Assembly: GCA_041392205.1 (NCBI GenBank)
Contig: JAWKMO010000002.1
Location: 248,001-312,000, forward strand
Source: Halomarinibacterium sp041392205
GTDB taxonomy: Bacteria > Bacteroidota > Bacteroidia > Flavobacteriales > Flavobacteriaceae
Direction of reading: 5' to 3'
Length of the DNA stretch: 64,000 nucleotides
A program made the position numbers and the translations under genes. Positions within the stretch are counted from its first letter, which is position 1; each line of letters starts with the position of its first letter. A model generated the notes under the pieces. The model had not been told where the DNA came from. It worked only from the letters and a program-made list of their open reading frames with translations, and searched no databases. Below are positions 19,001 to 27,073 of the stretch, piece by piece.

Positions 19001-19653
19001 GTATCAATAGCTACTGCTGCAAAATTCACCACAGCACCACATTGTCCAGCCTCATTATTAGAAGGAGCTGGCATAGGGCAGGAGATTACTGGTGGATTTC
19101 CAGTTCCTCCTCCTGTAAAAGTTTGCCCCACATTAATGGAGCCCGGAGATTCAGCAACGGGACCCGTCCAAGTAAAATCTGTGTAAATAGTTCCAGTTCC
19201 TATCAGTTGTAAAGACTCACCAATTGGTGTTGTTCCCGTTTCAGAGACACCAATATCGGTTGAATTTAAACCGTTTGCAGGGCCATTTGTAGCAGCAAAA
19301 GTTCCTTCATAACTCAAAAATTGAATCACGGTCCCAAGATCATCAACAAGTGCAATTCCATCGGGCGCCCCATTTTGAAGACCAGCAATTGCAAAAAATA
19401 CGCTACCATAGCCAACGCCTTCATCATCAATGGATCCGGATAATGGAGTTACTGAATATTGCTGCCCATTGGAGCCATTGTATGGAACTAAACTCCAACC
19501 TGTTAAATCTGTCCCGGCAGGTCCCGCAATTTCAACTCCTTCATTAACATCACCTCCTGTGTTATCATAATGTATTTCATTAATAAAAACCGTTTGTGCT
19601 TGGACAAAAACGGCAGTAACTAGTAATAAAAGGGTAAGGGTAATTTTTTTCAT
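16060..19653 (-). CDS. giant secreted protein with lamin-tail-like and HYR domains and T9SS sorting signal
   Basis: This 1197-residue protein begins with a signal peptide (MKKITLTLLLLVTAVFVQAQ). Two homologous lamin-tail-like domains start at about residue 22 and about residue 530 with VFINEIHYDNTG. HYR-type Ig domains (TDSDGNTATCTFDVTVVD and similar) and two repeated modules beginning GS(L/I)TTLF separate them. The C-terminus (about residues 1120-1197, MYPNPTDGQVTLSN to VKRLIRK) is a type A T9SS sorting domain. It is therefore exported and anchored or released at the surface, perhaps as an adhesin. No catalytic domain is visible. By eye, the DNA of the 3' half is richer in GC than the lamin-tail segments. 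Confidence 0.85.
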   Translation of the reverse strand: MKKITLTLLLLVTAVFVQAQTVFINEIHYDNTGGDVNEGVEIAGPAGTDLTGWSLVPYNGSNGQQYSVTPLSGSIDDEGVGYGSVFFAIAGLQNGAPDGIALVDDLGTVIQFLSYEGTFAATNGPANGLNSTDIGVSETGTTPIGESLQLIGTGTIYTDFTWTGPVAESPGSINVGQTFTGGGTGNPPVISCPMPAPSNNEAGQCGAVVNFAAVAIDTEDGNISGSIVYTPDTGSFFPVGTTTVTASVTDSDGNTATCTFDVTVVDAENPVVTCSDITVDLDATGNVTVLPGDVASVTDNCPGATLQFQGIGGPMGSLTTLFNSNNGGSSGWMVMYDITVGASDLEITGFDMNTSGTSAFNLEVYTLVGTFVGNQTNPGAWTLTATGTGVGAGTDNPSNVVLAAPFTLSAGTTYGIALRMNSAPRYSGTGSNPAPGSTSYSNADLTLSLGSAVSGLFTGSVFTPRIFNGTIYYGSPAPPVPSLDFGCMNVGPNNVTVIATDAAGNVSTCTAVVTVEDNIAPVIVCAGEASGPAVFINEIHYDNTGTDENEAIEIAGPAGTDLNSYSLVLYNGNNGQEYDSLTLSGTIDDEGNGFGAVNFPIAGIQNGSPDGIVLANNGNVIQFLSYEGSFTAVDGIAAGLTSTDIGVSEPGSTPIGESLQLTGSGTYYPDFTWTGPTASSPGDINSGQTYIAPTSSVYEAVLDGTTGTVTVNVADLLLSVDEACGYTVTTGGGAPVPGSITTLFATGNNGAPGGAVYFDVTVGPEDINLIDIDINTADPGAFTMEVYSLVGTYVGNEGNAGAWTLSATASGTASGVVDTPSNAVLDVPVTLTAGTTYGMALVLDATHAHYYTNGDGTNQNYSNADVALSLGAASNVPFDGSPFSPRVFNGTLNYEIGEAAATEITFDCSQLGLNQVEITVTDDSGNSSTCTATVNVIDTTDPILVCMDATVELDENGMAEVTPDLFIDLANSFDACGITITAVDVTDVTCDDIGTPITVTVFASDADGNLASCTATLTVVDAMGPMIDGCPADQTVDPGPLNLFYELPDYWALGGITATDNCTDPVTVFSQSPAAGTLLPDGVYTISICATDEYGNEGCCTFVLTVESLLGKDDIALDNAIAMYPNPTDGQVTLSNTSNIALEKALIYDANGRLVQQIDLRGMATERTFNVSSLASGVYMVQIQSEDAQTVKRLIRK

Positions 19654-19760
19654 AGTCTATCTTTAAAAAATTTTCAGCAGCAAAGATAATTTTTACCTAT
19701 TGCAAATAAAAAAAAAGAGTTTAAATAAAGGTTAACTTTTAAAGAAATATAGCACCTATT

Positions 19761-20765
19761 TTAATCTAATTTTTCGGTTAATTTTTTGAAGATTTTTTTT
19801 GGATTTTTGTGGTCATAAAGGATATCATAAACAGCTGTAATGATAGGAATTTTTGCCATCTTTTTTCCTTTAGCTTCATTTAATAAAAAAGCACTTTTGG
19901 TAGCGTAGTATCCTTCCGCAACCATACTCATTTCCATCATGGCACTTTTTACCGTATACCCTTTTCCTATCATGGTACCAAATAGTCTATTACGGCTAAA
20001 GGTAGAGTAGCCTGTTACCAACAAGTCTCCTAAATAAGCAGAACCATTAATGTCGCGTTTCATTTTATGCACTTTTTTCACGTACCGTTTCATCTCCCGA
20101 ATGGCATTGCTCATAAGGACACTTTGAAAATTGTCTCCATATCCTAAACCATGTGCAATTCCAGCAGCTAGAGCATAGATGTTTTTTAGCATTGCAGCGT
20201 ACTCGGTTCCAATAATATCATCACTCGTAGTGCATTTTATATATTCGCAAGAAAGAACCTCGGCTACTATTTTTGCTTTTTTCTCGTCGGCACAAGCGAT
20301 GGTTAAATACGATAGTCTTTCTAGTGCAACTTCTTCAGCATGGCACGGTCCCGTAATAACACCAATATCTTTAAAAGGAATATTGTAGTTGGTAAAAAAA
20401 TGGTCGCCCACAATTAAACTACTTTCGGGCACAATTCCTTTTATGGCTGAAAAGATTATTTTTCCTTTTAATGATTCCGAAATGCTTTTTAATTCGGTTT
20501 CTACAAAGGCAGATGGAATAGCAAAAATAAGGTAGTCTGCATAAGCAACTAATTCATTTATGTCGTTACTTAGTTTCAGTTTATCAACATCAAATTCTAC
20601 TGAGCTCAAATAATTTGGGTTGTGGAATTCGGTTTTAATATGCTCAACAGCTTGTTCGCTTCGCATATACCAACCTACTTCTTCAAGATTTTCGCAAAGC
20701 ATTTTTACAATGGCTGTTGCCCAACTTCCTCCTCCAAAAACAGCAAATTTTGGTTTTTTTGACAT
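19761..20765 (-). CDS. gpsA: NAD(P)H-dependent glycerol-3-phosphate dehydrogenase
   Basis: A 334-residue GpsA-like enzyme making sn-glycerol 3-phosphate for phospholipids. The Rossmann motif FGGGSWATAIVKML is at residues 9-22. The substrate region IKGIVPESSLIVGDHF and the catalytic Lys in TEYAAMLKNIYALAAGIA are present, as is the C-terminal helical domain with NGSAYLGDLLVTGYS. The first glycine of the classical GxGxxG is shifted (GGGSWA), which is normal for GpsA. A perfect TAnnTTTG box lies 20 bases upstream. Confidence 0.93.
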   Translation of the reverse strand: MSKKPKFAVFGGGSWATAIVKMLCENLEEVGWYMRSEQAVEHIKTEFHNPNYLSSVEFDVDKLKLSNDINELVAYADYLIFAIPSAFVETELKSISESLKGKIIFSAIKGIVPESSLIVGDHFFTNYNIPFKDIGVITGPCHAEEVALERLSYLTIACADEKKAKIVAEVLSCEYIKCTTSDDIIGTEYAAMLKNIYALAAGIAHGLGYGDNFQSVLMSNAIREMKRYVKKVHKMKRDINGSAYLGDLLVTGYSTFSRNRLFGTMIGKGYTVKSAMMEMSMVAEGYYATKSAFLLNEAKGKKMAKIPIITAVYDILYDHKNPKKIFKKLTEKLD

Positions 20766-20784
20766 GGAAAACTTTTATGATATT

Positions 20785-20792
20785 CAAAAATA
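20785..20792 (-). promoter_or_regulatory. promoter box upstream of gpsA
   Basis: On the minus strand this reads TATTTTTG, a match to TAnnTTTG, 20 bases before the gpsA ATG. Confidence 0.6.
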
Positions 20793-20939
20793 CATAAATA
20801 GCGTCGCATCAGCTAAAATACAATTCTAAAATACAAAGCATTCTATTTTTATTGTTACTAAATAATTAATATTCAGTTGCTTATAAAAATGGCACGTTTT
20901 TCGATTTTCTGAAATATAGAAATCCTAAAATCACAAATT

Positions 20940-21857
20940 ATGAAAGCATTAAAACTCTTTTTCGGATTCGCCTTAGTAGCAACGCTTTTTACTTCTTGTT
21001 ATACCGAAGTAATTATAGAAGACCCTATCGATCCAGCTCCAACCATTTCGCTAGGAGAGTTTTTGGCTTCGCACGAATTGTGGTATGTGGATATTAATCG
21101 CTCTCAGGCTAACGGACAAATTCCGTTTATGCAGTTGGCGTTTACGTTGTCTTTTAGAAACGGAACACTCTATGCCAATAATAACTTAGTAGGAATTGGT
21201 GATCAAGGTTATGGTTTTGGGATTGATATTGGGTATTATGATACCTATGCAGATGAGTTGGATATCTCTCATGACATTGATGGCTTTACTCGTTTTGAAG
21301 TAATCCAACGAAATAATCACGAAATAGAATTATACTCTCGTAATACAAATCAGCGGTTTATATTAGAGGGCTACCAACGAAGTAACTTCGACTATGATTT
21401 GTTGTTTTACGATAACATTCACTATTTTATACAAGAATATGTAGCTTGGGAAAAGATATATACTAGTCCTTACGGGGATCCAAATCCATTTGATTATGAA
21501 AATTTTATGCAATTTATGGAACGAGGAGGTGATGGTAATTTTCTAAGTTCACAAGACCCTAACGGAACCATTATTAATACTATATATTGGGATTACAGTG
21601 GAATTTATAATGTAGATGATGTGCAAGGAAATCTTTATCGTAAATATTTAACATTAGATTATGATTACTTGGACAATGAATTTTTTGAGTTGAGCGTTAT
21701 TAATGACAACACCATAGAATTGTATCATAATCCATCGGGAACAGTTTACAGATTTAGAGGAAAAGGATACATAACTATAAAGAGTAGTGAAAGAGGAAAG
21801 TTGCGCCTTTCAAAAGAACAAATTGAAAAGCAGATGAAAAAAATCAGCAACTTTTAA
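20940..21857 (+). CDS. secreted lipoprotein, function unknown
   Basis: A 305-residue predicted lipoprotein with signal sequence MKALKLFFGFALVATLFTSC; the LFTSC lipobox puts Cys20 at the mature N-terminus. The rest is rich in aromatic and acidic residues, with two internally similar portions (DYDLLFYDNIHYF and LTLDYDYLDNEFFEL regions), suggesting a repeated beta-rich fold such as a lipocalin-like or META-like module. I do not recognise a named family. It is monocistronic and ends before a strong terminator. Confidence 0.8.
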   Translation: MKALKLFFGFALVATLFTSCYTEVIIEDPIDPAPTISLGEFLASHELWYVDINRSQANGQIPFMQLAFTLSFRNGTLYANNNLVGIGDQGYGFGIDIGYYDTYADELDISHDIDGFTRFEVIQRNNHEIELYSRNTNQRFILEGYQRSNFDYDLLFYDNIHYFIQEYVAWEKIYTSPYGDPNPFDYENFMQFMERGGDGNFLSSQDPNGTIINTIYWDYSGIYNVDDVQGNLYRKYLTLDYDYLDNEFFELSVINDNTIELYHNPSGTVYRFRGKGYITIKSSERGKLRLSKEQIEKQMKKISNF

Positions 21858-21891
21858 AATATAGAAAACTTTTTGGTTGGTTATTTAGTTG

Positions 21892-21933
21892 AAAACCGTC
21901 TGGCTTATTTATTTAAGCTGGGCGGTTTTTTTA
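21892..21933. terminator. bidirectional rho-independent terminator
   Basis: AAAACCGTCTGGCTTA pairs with TAAGCTGGGCGGTTTT around a 6-base loop and is followed by a T-run. It separates the lipoprotein gene from convergent nadD. Confidence 0.9.
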
Positions 21934-21937
21934 AGTT

Positions 21938-22528
21938 CTATCTATAGAAATTCATCTCGTCCAAATAGTCCCAAACATTCTGGGGTAACATAGGGCGAAT
22001 GTTTTTTCCTTCTTTAATGGCTTTTCGAATAAAAGTAGAAGAAAGCTCCATAATGGGAGCATCCACTTTATGAATTTTAGGGTGTTTTAAAAACGGCGTT
22101 TCTATAACTCCTTCCGAAATTCGGGGATACACATACAACTCATATCGTTCTAGAATGACTTCGTAATTTTTCCACTTATGAAAGTTTTTTAAGTTGTCTT
22201 CACCCATAATTAAGCAAAAGCTACTTTCGGGATATTTTTCTTCTAAATGTGCCAAGGTATTGACCGTGTAATTGGGTTGAGGCAGGTTAAATTCAATATT
22301 GCTTGCTTTCAATTTCGGGTAGTCTTCCACAGCAATACGAACCATCGCTAAACGATGAATGTCGTCTAGCAAAGTCACTTTCTTTTTATGCGGATTGTGG
22401 GGTGTAACGACCATCCATACTTCCTCCAAATCGCTAAATTCTACCATATAATTGGCAATGGTTACATGCCCAATATGAATAGGGTTAAAGGTGCCAAAAT
22501 AAAGGCCAATTTTTTTGGAAGATTTCAT
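21938..22528 (-). CDS. nadD: nicotinate-nucleotide adenylyltransferase
   Basis: A 196-residue NadD, which converts nicotinate mononucleotide to deamido-NAD in NAD synthesis. The nucleotidyltransferase motif is GTFNPIHIGH at residues 13-22, with the HxGH signature. The C-terminal SSTFIRKAIKEGKNIRPMLP is the ISSTxIR-type ATP motif. It is the last gene of a yicC-gmk-nadD unit: its ATG directly abuts the gmk stop. Confidence 0.95.
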   Translation of the reverse strand: MKSSKKIGLYFGTFNPIHIGHVTIANYMVEFSDLEEVWMVVTPHNPHKKKVTLLDDIHRLAMVRIAVEDYPKLKASNIEFNLPQPNYTVNTLAHLEEKYPESSFCLIMGEDNLKNFHKWKNYEVILERYELYVYPRISEGVIETPFLKHPKIHKVDAPIMELSSTFIRKAIKEGKNIRPMLPQNVWDYLDEMNFYR

Positions 22529-23122
22529 TTATGCTTCTTCAATAGAATTTTGAGAAATATGTTTTGCTACTAAAGCTTCAGCTTCCTTCAATGCTTTTTC
22601 TAATTGGTCGTTTACAATAATGTAATCGAATTGAGGGGCTGTTGCCATTTCTATAGAGGCTTTGGCAATGCGCATATTTATTTTTTCTTCATTTTCGGTT
22701 TTACGGTTTTTTAAACGGATTTTCAACTCGTCCACACTGGGCGGTTTTACAAAAACGGCTAAGGTTTCTTTTGGGAATTTCTTTTTTATTCGCAATCCTC
22801 CCACCACATCAATATCAAAAATCACGTTTTTCCCTTGTGCCCAAATGCGTTCTACTTCACTTTTTAGCGTGCCGTAAAAATTATCGCGATACACTTCTTC
22901 CCATTCCAAAAAATCCTCATTTTTGATGTGTTGTTTAAACTCTTTAATATCCATAAAGTAGTAATCCACACCATCTTTTTCTTCCCCTCGAGGAGCTCGG
23001 GAAGCCGCTGAGATAGAAAACTCCAAATTCAGTTTTTTTTGTTTCAACAAATGCCTTACAATGGTGGTTTTACCACTTCCTGAAGGAGCCGAAAAAACAA
23101 TTAATTTTCCTCCTTTATCCAT
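22529..23122 (-). CDS. gmk: guanylate kinase
   Basis: A 197-residue guanylate kinase (GMP + ATP to GDP + ADP). The P-loop SAPSGSGKTT is at residues 11-20. The GMP-binding region includes SRAPRGEEKDGVDYYF, and the lid arginines lie in IRLKNRKTENEEKINMR. Its start overlaps the yicC stop by one base, so the two are translationally coupled. Confidence 0.96.
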   Translation of the reverse strand: MDKGGKLIVFSAPSGSGKTTIVRHLLKQKKLNLEFSISAASRAPRGEEKDGVDYYFMDIKEFKQHIKNEDFLEWEEVYRDNFYGTLKSEVERIWAQGKNVIFDIDVVGGLRIKKKFPKETLAVFVKPPSVDELKIRLKNRKTENEEKINMRIAKASIEMATAPQFDYIIVNDQLEKALKEAEALVAKHISQNSIEEA

Positions 23123-23979
23123 TACAAAACATTTAAGGCTTGCTCCTTAATTTTTTCCAGTTCGTCTTTCATTTGCACCACCAATTGCTGCATAGAAGCA
23201 TAGTTGGCTTTGCTGCCAATGGTGTTAATTTCTCGCCCTATTTCCTGCGTAATAAATCCTAATTTTTTTCCGTTGGAATCGTTAGAGTTTAAGGTTTCTA
23301 AAAAGTAGTTTAAGTGGTTCTCTAGCCTTACTTTTTCTTCGGTGATATCGTATTTTTCAAGATAATAGATAAGTTCTTGTTCAAAACGGTTTTTATCTAC
23401 TTCTTCTTTTAATTCTGAAACCGCTTTTTGTAATTTTTCACGGACGTTTTCCATTCGCTCCGGATCTATTTTCATAACTTCTTTTAATAGATCTGAAATG
23501 ATTTCAATCCTACCTTTAAAATCGTCTTCCAAGACTTTTCCTTCATCACTTCGATAGTGATTAATGGCTATTAATGCGTCATCCACTCCTTTCATAATAT
23601 GATTAAATTCATCTTCATCAATCTCGTCCCGTTCTGTTTTTAAAGCATCGGGCATACGAATGGCCATTTTAAGCAATTCGGTTTCATCGCCGTTAGAGAT
23701 ATTTTTCAACTGCTTTATATATTGTTTTACCACAACTTCATTAATTACAGTATTGGTTTCTTCTCCCGTAACCTCTATATACAGACTGAAATCCACTTTC
23801 CCACGGGTAAGTGATTTGGCAATATAGTCACGTAATACCAATTCTTTTTCGCGGTAGCTAGAAGGAACCCGAGCGTTAAGATCGAGCCCTTTGCTATTGA
23901 GCGATTTAATCTCTATGGTAATTTTTTTGGAAGGCAACTCCAAGATGCTTTTGCCATAACCGGTCATGGATTGAATCAT
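23122..23979 (-). CDS. yicC: YicC family endoribonuclease
   Basis: A 285-residue YicC protein with the invariant opening MIQSMTGYG and the C-terminal FITQEIGREINTIGSKA. E. coli YicC (RnyA) is an endoribonuclease linked to small-RNA turnover. The family is commonly encoded just upstream of gmk, as here. The middle region is helical and highly charged. A perfect promoter box is present upstream, so this gene leads the operon. Confidence 0.94.
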   Translation of the reverse strand: MIQSMTGYGKSILELPSKKITIEIKSLNSKGLDLNARVPSSYREKELVLRDYIAKSLTRGKVDFSLYIEVTGEETNTVINEVVVKQYIKQLKNISNGDETELLKMAIRMPDALKTERDEIDEDEFNHIMKGVDDALIAINHYRSDEGKVLEDDFKGRIEIISDLLKEVMKIDPERMENVREKLQKAVSELKEEVDKNRFEQELIYYLEKYDITEEKVRLENHLNYFLETLNSNDSNGKKLGFITQEIGREINTIGSKANYASMQQLVVQMKDELEKIKEQALNVL

Positions 23980-23997
23980 AGGATATATTTAAGAAAG

Positions 23998-24005
23998 CAA
24001 AGGTA
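23998..24005 (-). promoter_or_regulatory. promoter box for yicC-gmk-nadD
   Basis: On the minus strand this reads TACCTTTG, matching TAnnTTTG, 19 bases before the yicC ATG. Confidence 0.65.
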
Positions 24006-24026
24006 CGGATTTATGAAATTCTAAAT

Positions 24027-24365
24027 TTAGTTGCTAAATCTCTCCTTCAAATACTTTTCAGTAAAGTAAAAAATAGAGAGGACAAGTAGCGTATGGGCTA
24101 TCACTGAAAGTAAAAAATTATATTCAGGAAATAGGAAATAGAACAAAGGAGGAAATACAAAACTCCATAACACTAACTCAATAGATTTCTTGGAAGAATA
24201 CTCTTGTGCAGCTTTCCAGGTATCTTCATTTTTCATAGAACGATTGGTTCTGTAACCGTAGTAATAATTAATTTTTTTTGGAGGAAACTTTTTCACAATT
24301 AAAAAAAGCACTAGCATAAAAAAACAATATCCTAGTGCCCATAATAGTTGTAGATCGTTAGACAT
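24027..24365 (-). CDS. SdpI family small membrane protein
   Basis: A 112-residue protein with three membrane helices and the SdpI-family motif GYRTNRSMKNEDTWKAAQEY between helices 1 and 2. In Bacillus SdpI gives immunity to the SdpC toxin and acts as a signalling receptor, but most homologues are uncharacterised. No toxin gene is adjacent. It lies 5 bases after the second DUF1080 gene stop and could be a tail gene of that operon. Confidence 0.8.
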   Translation of the reverse strand: MSNDLQLLWALGYCFFMLVLFLIVKKFPPKKINYYYGYRTNRSMKNEDTWKAAQEYSSKKSIELVLWSFVFPPLFYFLFPEYNFLLSVIAHTLLVLSIFYFTEKYLKERFSN

Positions 24366-24370
24366 AAAAA

Positions 24371-25126
24371 CTAATCCAACTTTTTAATCTTTATATTTTT
24401 ATACCACACTTTATCGCCGTGATCTTGTAATGCAATATGACCAGTGGGGTAGTTGCCAAAACCTTCCCAATCTTTAAATTTAGAGTTTTCTACCATAGCA
24501 TCCCAAGCTTCTCCATTTACGGGGAAAGTTACAATTTCAATGCCGTTTAGGGTCACTTTTCCTCGATTAGTGTTATGATTTACTTCAATGACGCAGGTAT
24601 TCCACTCTCCGGCCGGTTTCACAGCCTCTAAGTTATTGGGAGCAATCATATCGTATAAAGCACCTGCTTTGTGGGTTCCATTGCCTACAAAAGAATCGGG
24701 GTGTTTGGCATCATCCAGCACCTGAATTTCGGGACCGGTTTGATAGGCTTCCGGAAATTTTGGGTCTTCAAAAACGCCCCAAAAAATCCCGCTATTACCC
24801 CCTTCGGCGATTTTCCAATCGATAGAAAGTACAAAATTGGTAAACGTATCTTTTGAAATGATATTCTTACCACCTTCTGTTCCTGGGGTAAAGGCCATGG
24901 CATCTTCTTCAATGGACCATTCTGCCGGCATCTCTTCTTTTAAATAACCGCGCCAGTGTTCCATGGAAGTACCATCAAAAAGAATTATCCATTCTTCTTG
25001 CGTTGTATCTTGAGCATTTTCTGTCATAGGTTCGGCTTCTGCTACTTCTTCTTCATTGTTACTTACTTTTTCTTTACACGAAAAACTAATAATTACTAGG
25101 CTTGCTAAAAGGATTATTTTCTTCAT
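24371..25126 (-). CDS. DUF1080 (3-keto-glycoside hydrolase type) lipoprotein
   Basis: A 251-residue lipoprotein (lipobox IISFSC). It carries a DUF1080 concanavalin-like domain from about residue 45 to the end: WIILFDGTSMEHWRGY, NSGIFWGVFED, and the closing IALQDHGDKVWYKNIKIKKL. DUF1080 members include 3-keto-disaccharide and 3-keto-glucoside hydrolases. The protein next door is a second DUF1080 member, and a GMC dehydrogenase able to make 3-keto sugars is encoded nearby, so a role in cleaving 3-keto-glycosides in the periplasm is likely. Confidence 0.9.
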   Translation of the reverse strand: MKKIILLASLVIISFSCKEKVSNNEEEVAEAEPMTENAQDTTQEEWIILFDGTSMEHWRGYLKEEMPAEWSIEEDAMAFTPGTEGGKNIISKDTFTNFVLSIDWKIAEGGNSGIFWGVFEDPKFPEAYQTGPEIQVLDDAKHPDSFVGNGTHKAGALYDMIAPNNLEAVKPAGEWNTCVIEVNHNTNRGKVTLNGIEIVTFPVNGEAWDAMVENSKFKDWEGFGNYPTGHIALQDHGDKVWYKNIKIKKLD

Positions 25127-25136
25127 ATTTTTTGAA

Positions 25137-25940
25137 TTAAAGTTCTCTCACCCAAATATTTCTAAAACTTACGCCACTCATATCTTGATGGTCCTGTAGT
25201 TTAATAGGGCCTTTTCCGTGGGCCTCATTTTTAGGCCAGCCAATATATTCGGTAGTGCCTTCCAATTCAAAATGGTCTTGAATGAGCACACCATTAAGCA
25301 ATACAGTTAGGGTTCCGGCTTTGGTTTTTTTTCCATCAACATCAAATTCTGGCGCATGAAAAATAATATCATACGTATTCCATTCGCCTGTTGGGACAGC
25401 TGCCATAGCTAGCGGAATAGATTGTTTGTAAATGGAACCTACCATGCCGTTTACGTATGTAGGATTGTCATTATTATCCAAAACCTGTACTTCATAGCGA
25501 TTCTGAAAAAACACCCCACTATTACTTCGGTTTTGATTGGTTTGTTGATTCTCCGGATTACTGCGCCATTCCATGTGTAGCTGTACACTCCCGAAGTTTT
25601 GTTTGGTTTGAATATCACCTGTTTTGTCTTTTACCGTCATGCTTCCATCGGCATTGAGGGTCCATTTTACTTCGGTAGAATCTTTGGTGGAAATCCACTG
25701 ATCGAAATTCTTTCCATCGAACAACACAAGGGCATCACTTGGCGCTCCGTTTTCCCCTGTTGGGTTTACTTTTGCGGGAACGGGTTCCCAGATTTCGGTT
25801 TCTTCTGGTTTGGTAGGTTCTGGGGTCGTTTCTTCAGAAGTTATTTCTGTTTCAGTAACTTCTTCAACAACAGTTTTTGTTTTTTCTTTACACGAAATGA
25901 ATACTATTGTTACACAAATTAGAAAGGCTATTTTTTTCAT
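25137..25940 (-). CDS. second DUF1080 lipoprotein
   Basis: A 267-residue lipoprotein (lipobox VFISC) with a low-complexity T/E/P linker and a DUF1080 domain from about residue 65: ALVLFDGKNFDQWIS, NSGVFFQNRYEVQVLDN, and PIKLQDHQDMSGVSFRNIWV. It is 10 bases upstream of the other DUF1080 gene and overlaps the stop of the upstream isomerase gene by 4 bases. Two divergent DUF1080 copies in one operon suggest different anomers or linkages. Confidence 0.9.
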   Translation of the reverse strand: MKKIAFLICVTIVFISCKEKTKTVVEEVTETEITSEETTPEPTKPEETEIWEPVPAKVNPTGENGAPSDALVLFDGKNFDQWISTKDSTEVKWTLNADGSMTVKDKTGDIQTKQNFGSVQLHMEWRSNPENQQTNQNRSNSGVFFQNRYEVQVLDNNDNPTYVNGMVGSIYKQSIPLAMAAVPTGEWNTYDIIFHAPEFDVDGKKTKAGTLTVLLNGVLIQDHFELEGTTEYIGWPKNEAHGKGPIKLQDHQDMSGVSFRNIWVREL

Positions 25941-26989
25941 AATCCTAATATTTTTTTCAGTTGTTCTTTATCTATTTCGGCACCGGCAAAATCATCGAAG
26001 CGTTTTTGGGTGACTTCAATAATTCGGTCGCTTATAAATTTAGCACCTTCGCGAGCACCTTGTTCGGGACTTTTTATAACACACTCCCATTCCATAACTG
26101 CCCAAACATCGCAGCCATATTCAGTTAATTTACTAAAAACAGTTTTGTAATCTATTTGGCCATCTCCTAAGGAACGGTAACGCCCGGCACGGTCCTTCCA
26201 ATCACTATAACCTCCAAAAGCACCGCGTTTTCCGTCGGGAAGAAATTCGGAATCTTTTACGTGAAACGCTTTAATAAATTCGTGATAGTGATCGATATAT
26301 TGAATATAGTCTAGTTGCTGAAGGACAAAGTGACTGGGGTCGTACAAAATATTTACCGCTTTGTGGTTTCCGGTAGCTTTCAGAAATCGTTCAAAAGTGA
26401 CACCGTCGTGCAAATCTTCCCCAGGATGAATTTCATAACAAACAGCCACTCCATTTTCTTCAAATTCATTCAATAGCGGAAGCCATCGTTTTGCCAATTC
26501 TTCAAAACCCATTTCCACCAATCCATCGGGGCGTTGCGGCCATGGGTGCCATGTATGCCATAGAAGAGCACCACTAAACGTGGCGTGTGCTTTTAACCCT
26601 AGATGGTTACTCGCTTTAGCCGCACTTTGCAGTTGTTTACGAGCCCATTCGGTACGCTTTTTTGGGTTGTTTTTACAGGCCTCTGGCGCAAAATTATCGA
26701 ACATTAAATCGTAGGCAGGATGCACCGCTACTAACTGCCCTTGTAAATGGGTGGAAAGCTCTGTGATTTCAAGGCCGTAACTGTTTATTTTTCCTTTCAG
26801 CTCATCACAATAAACTTTGCTTTCCCCGGCCAATGTTAGATCGATTAAACGACTTTCCCAGGTAGGAATTTGAATTCCTTTATAGCCTAAATCGGCTGCC
26901 CATTGGCAAATTCCTTCCAAGGTATTGAAAGGTGCTTTGTCATCCATAAATTGCGCTAAAAAAACTGCTGGACCTTTAATGGTTTTCAT
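25937..26989 (-). CDS. sugar phosphate isomerase/epimerase family TIM barrel
   Basis: A 350-residue AP-endonuclease-2/xylose-isomerase-like TIM barrel without a signal peptide, so cytoplasmic. Metal-ligand-like segments are present: CYEIHPGEDLHDG, YDPSHFVLQQLDY, and FHVKDSEFLPDG, plus the terminal WAVMEWECV. Members of this group act as isomerases, epimerases or 3-keto-glycoside lyases. Its end overlaps the second DUF1080 gene by 4 bases, which supports a shared pathway. Confidence 0.88.
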   Translation of the reverse strand: MKTIKGPAVFLAQFMDDKAPFNTLEGICQWAADLGYKGIQIPTWESRLIDLTLAGESKVYCDELKGKINSYGLEITELSTHLQGQLVAVHPAYDLMFDNFAPEACKNNPKKRTEWARKQLQSAAKASNHLGLKAHATFSGALLWHTWHPWPQRPDGLVEMGFEELAKRWLPLLNEFEENGVAVCYEIHPGEDLHDGVTFERFLKATGNHKAVNILYDPSHFVLQQLDYIQYIDHYHEFIKAFHVKDSEFLPDGKRGAFGGYSDWKDRAGRYRSLGDGQIDYKTVFSKLTEYGCDVWAVMEWECVIKSPEQGAREGAKFISDRIIEVTQKRFDDFAGAEIDKEQLKKILGL

Positions 26990-27045
26990 AGTACTGCCCG
27001 CGGAGGCGGGTATCTTTTATAATTAATATTAGTTTTTAATAGAAT

Positions 27046-27072
27046 AGAGGTCTAGACTGTGCTCGACCAGAC
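27046..27072. repeat. dispersed palindromic repeat copy
   Basis: The copy spans 27046-27072, from GAGGTCTAGACTGTG to CTCGACCAGACA. It belongs to the same family as 28219-28243 (reverse orientation) and 61749-61774 inside metG. It overlaps the region just after the Gfo/Idh/MocA stop. Confidence 0.7.
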
Positions 27073-27073
27073 A

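Noticed and set aside
24027..24365. SdpI-type immunity gene as part of a toxin system
   Set aside because: No SdpC-like or other toxin gene is nearby; the family is mostly uncharacterised.
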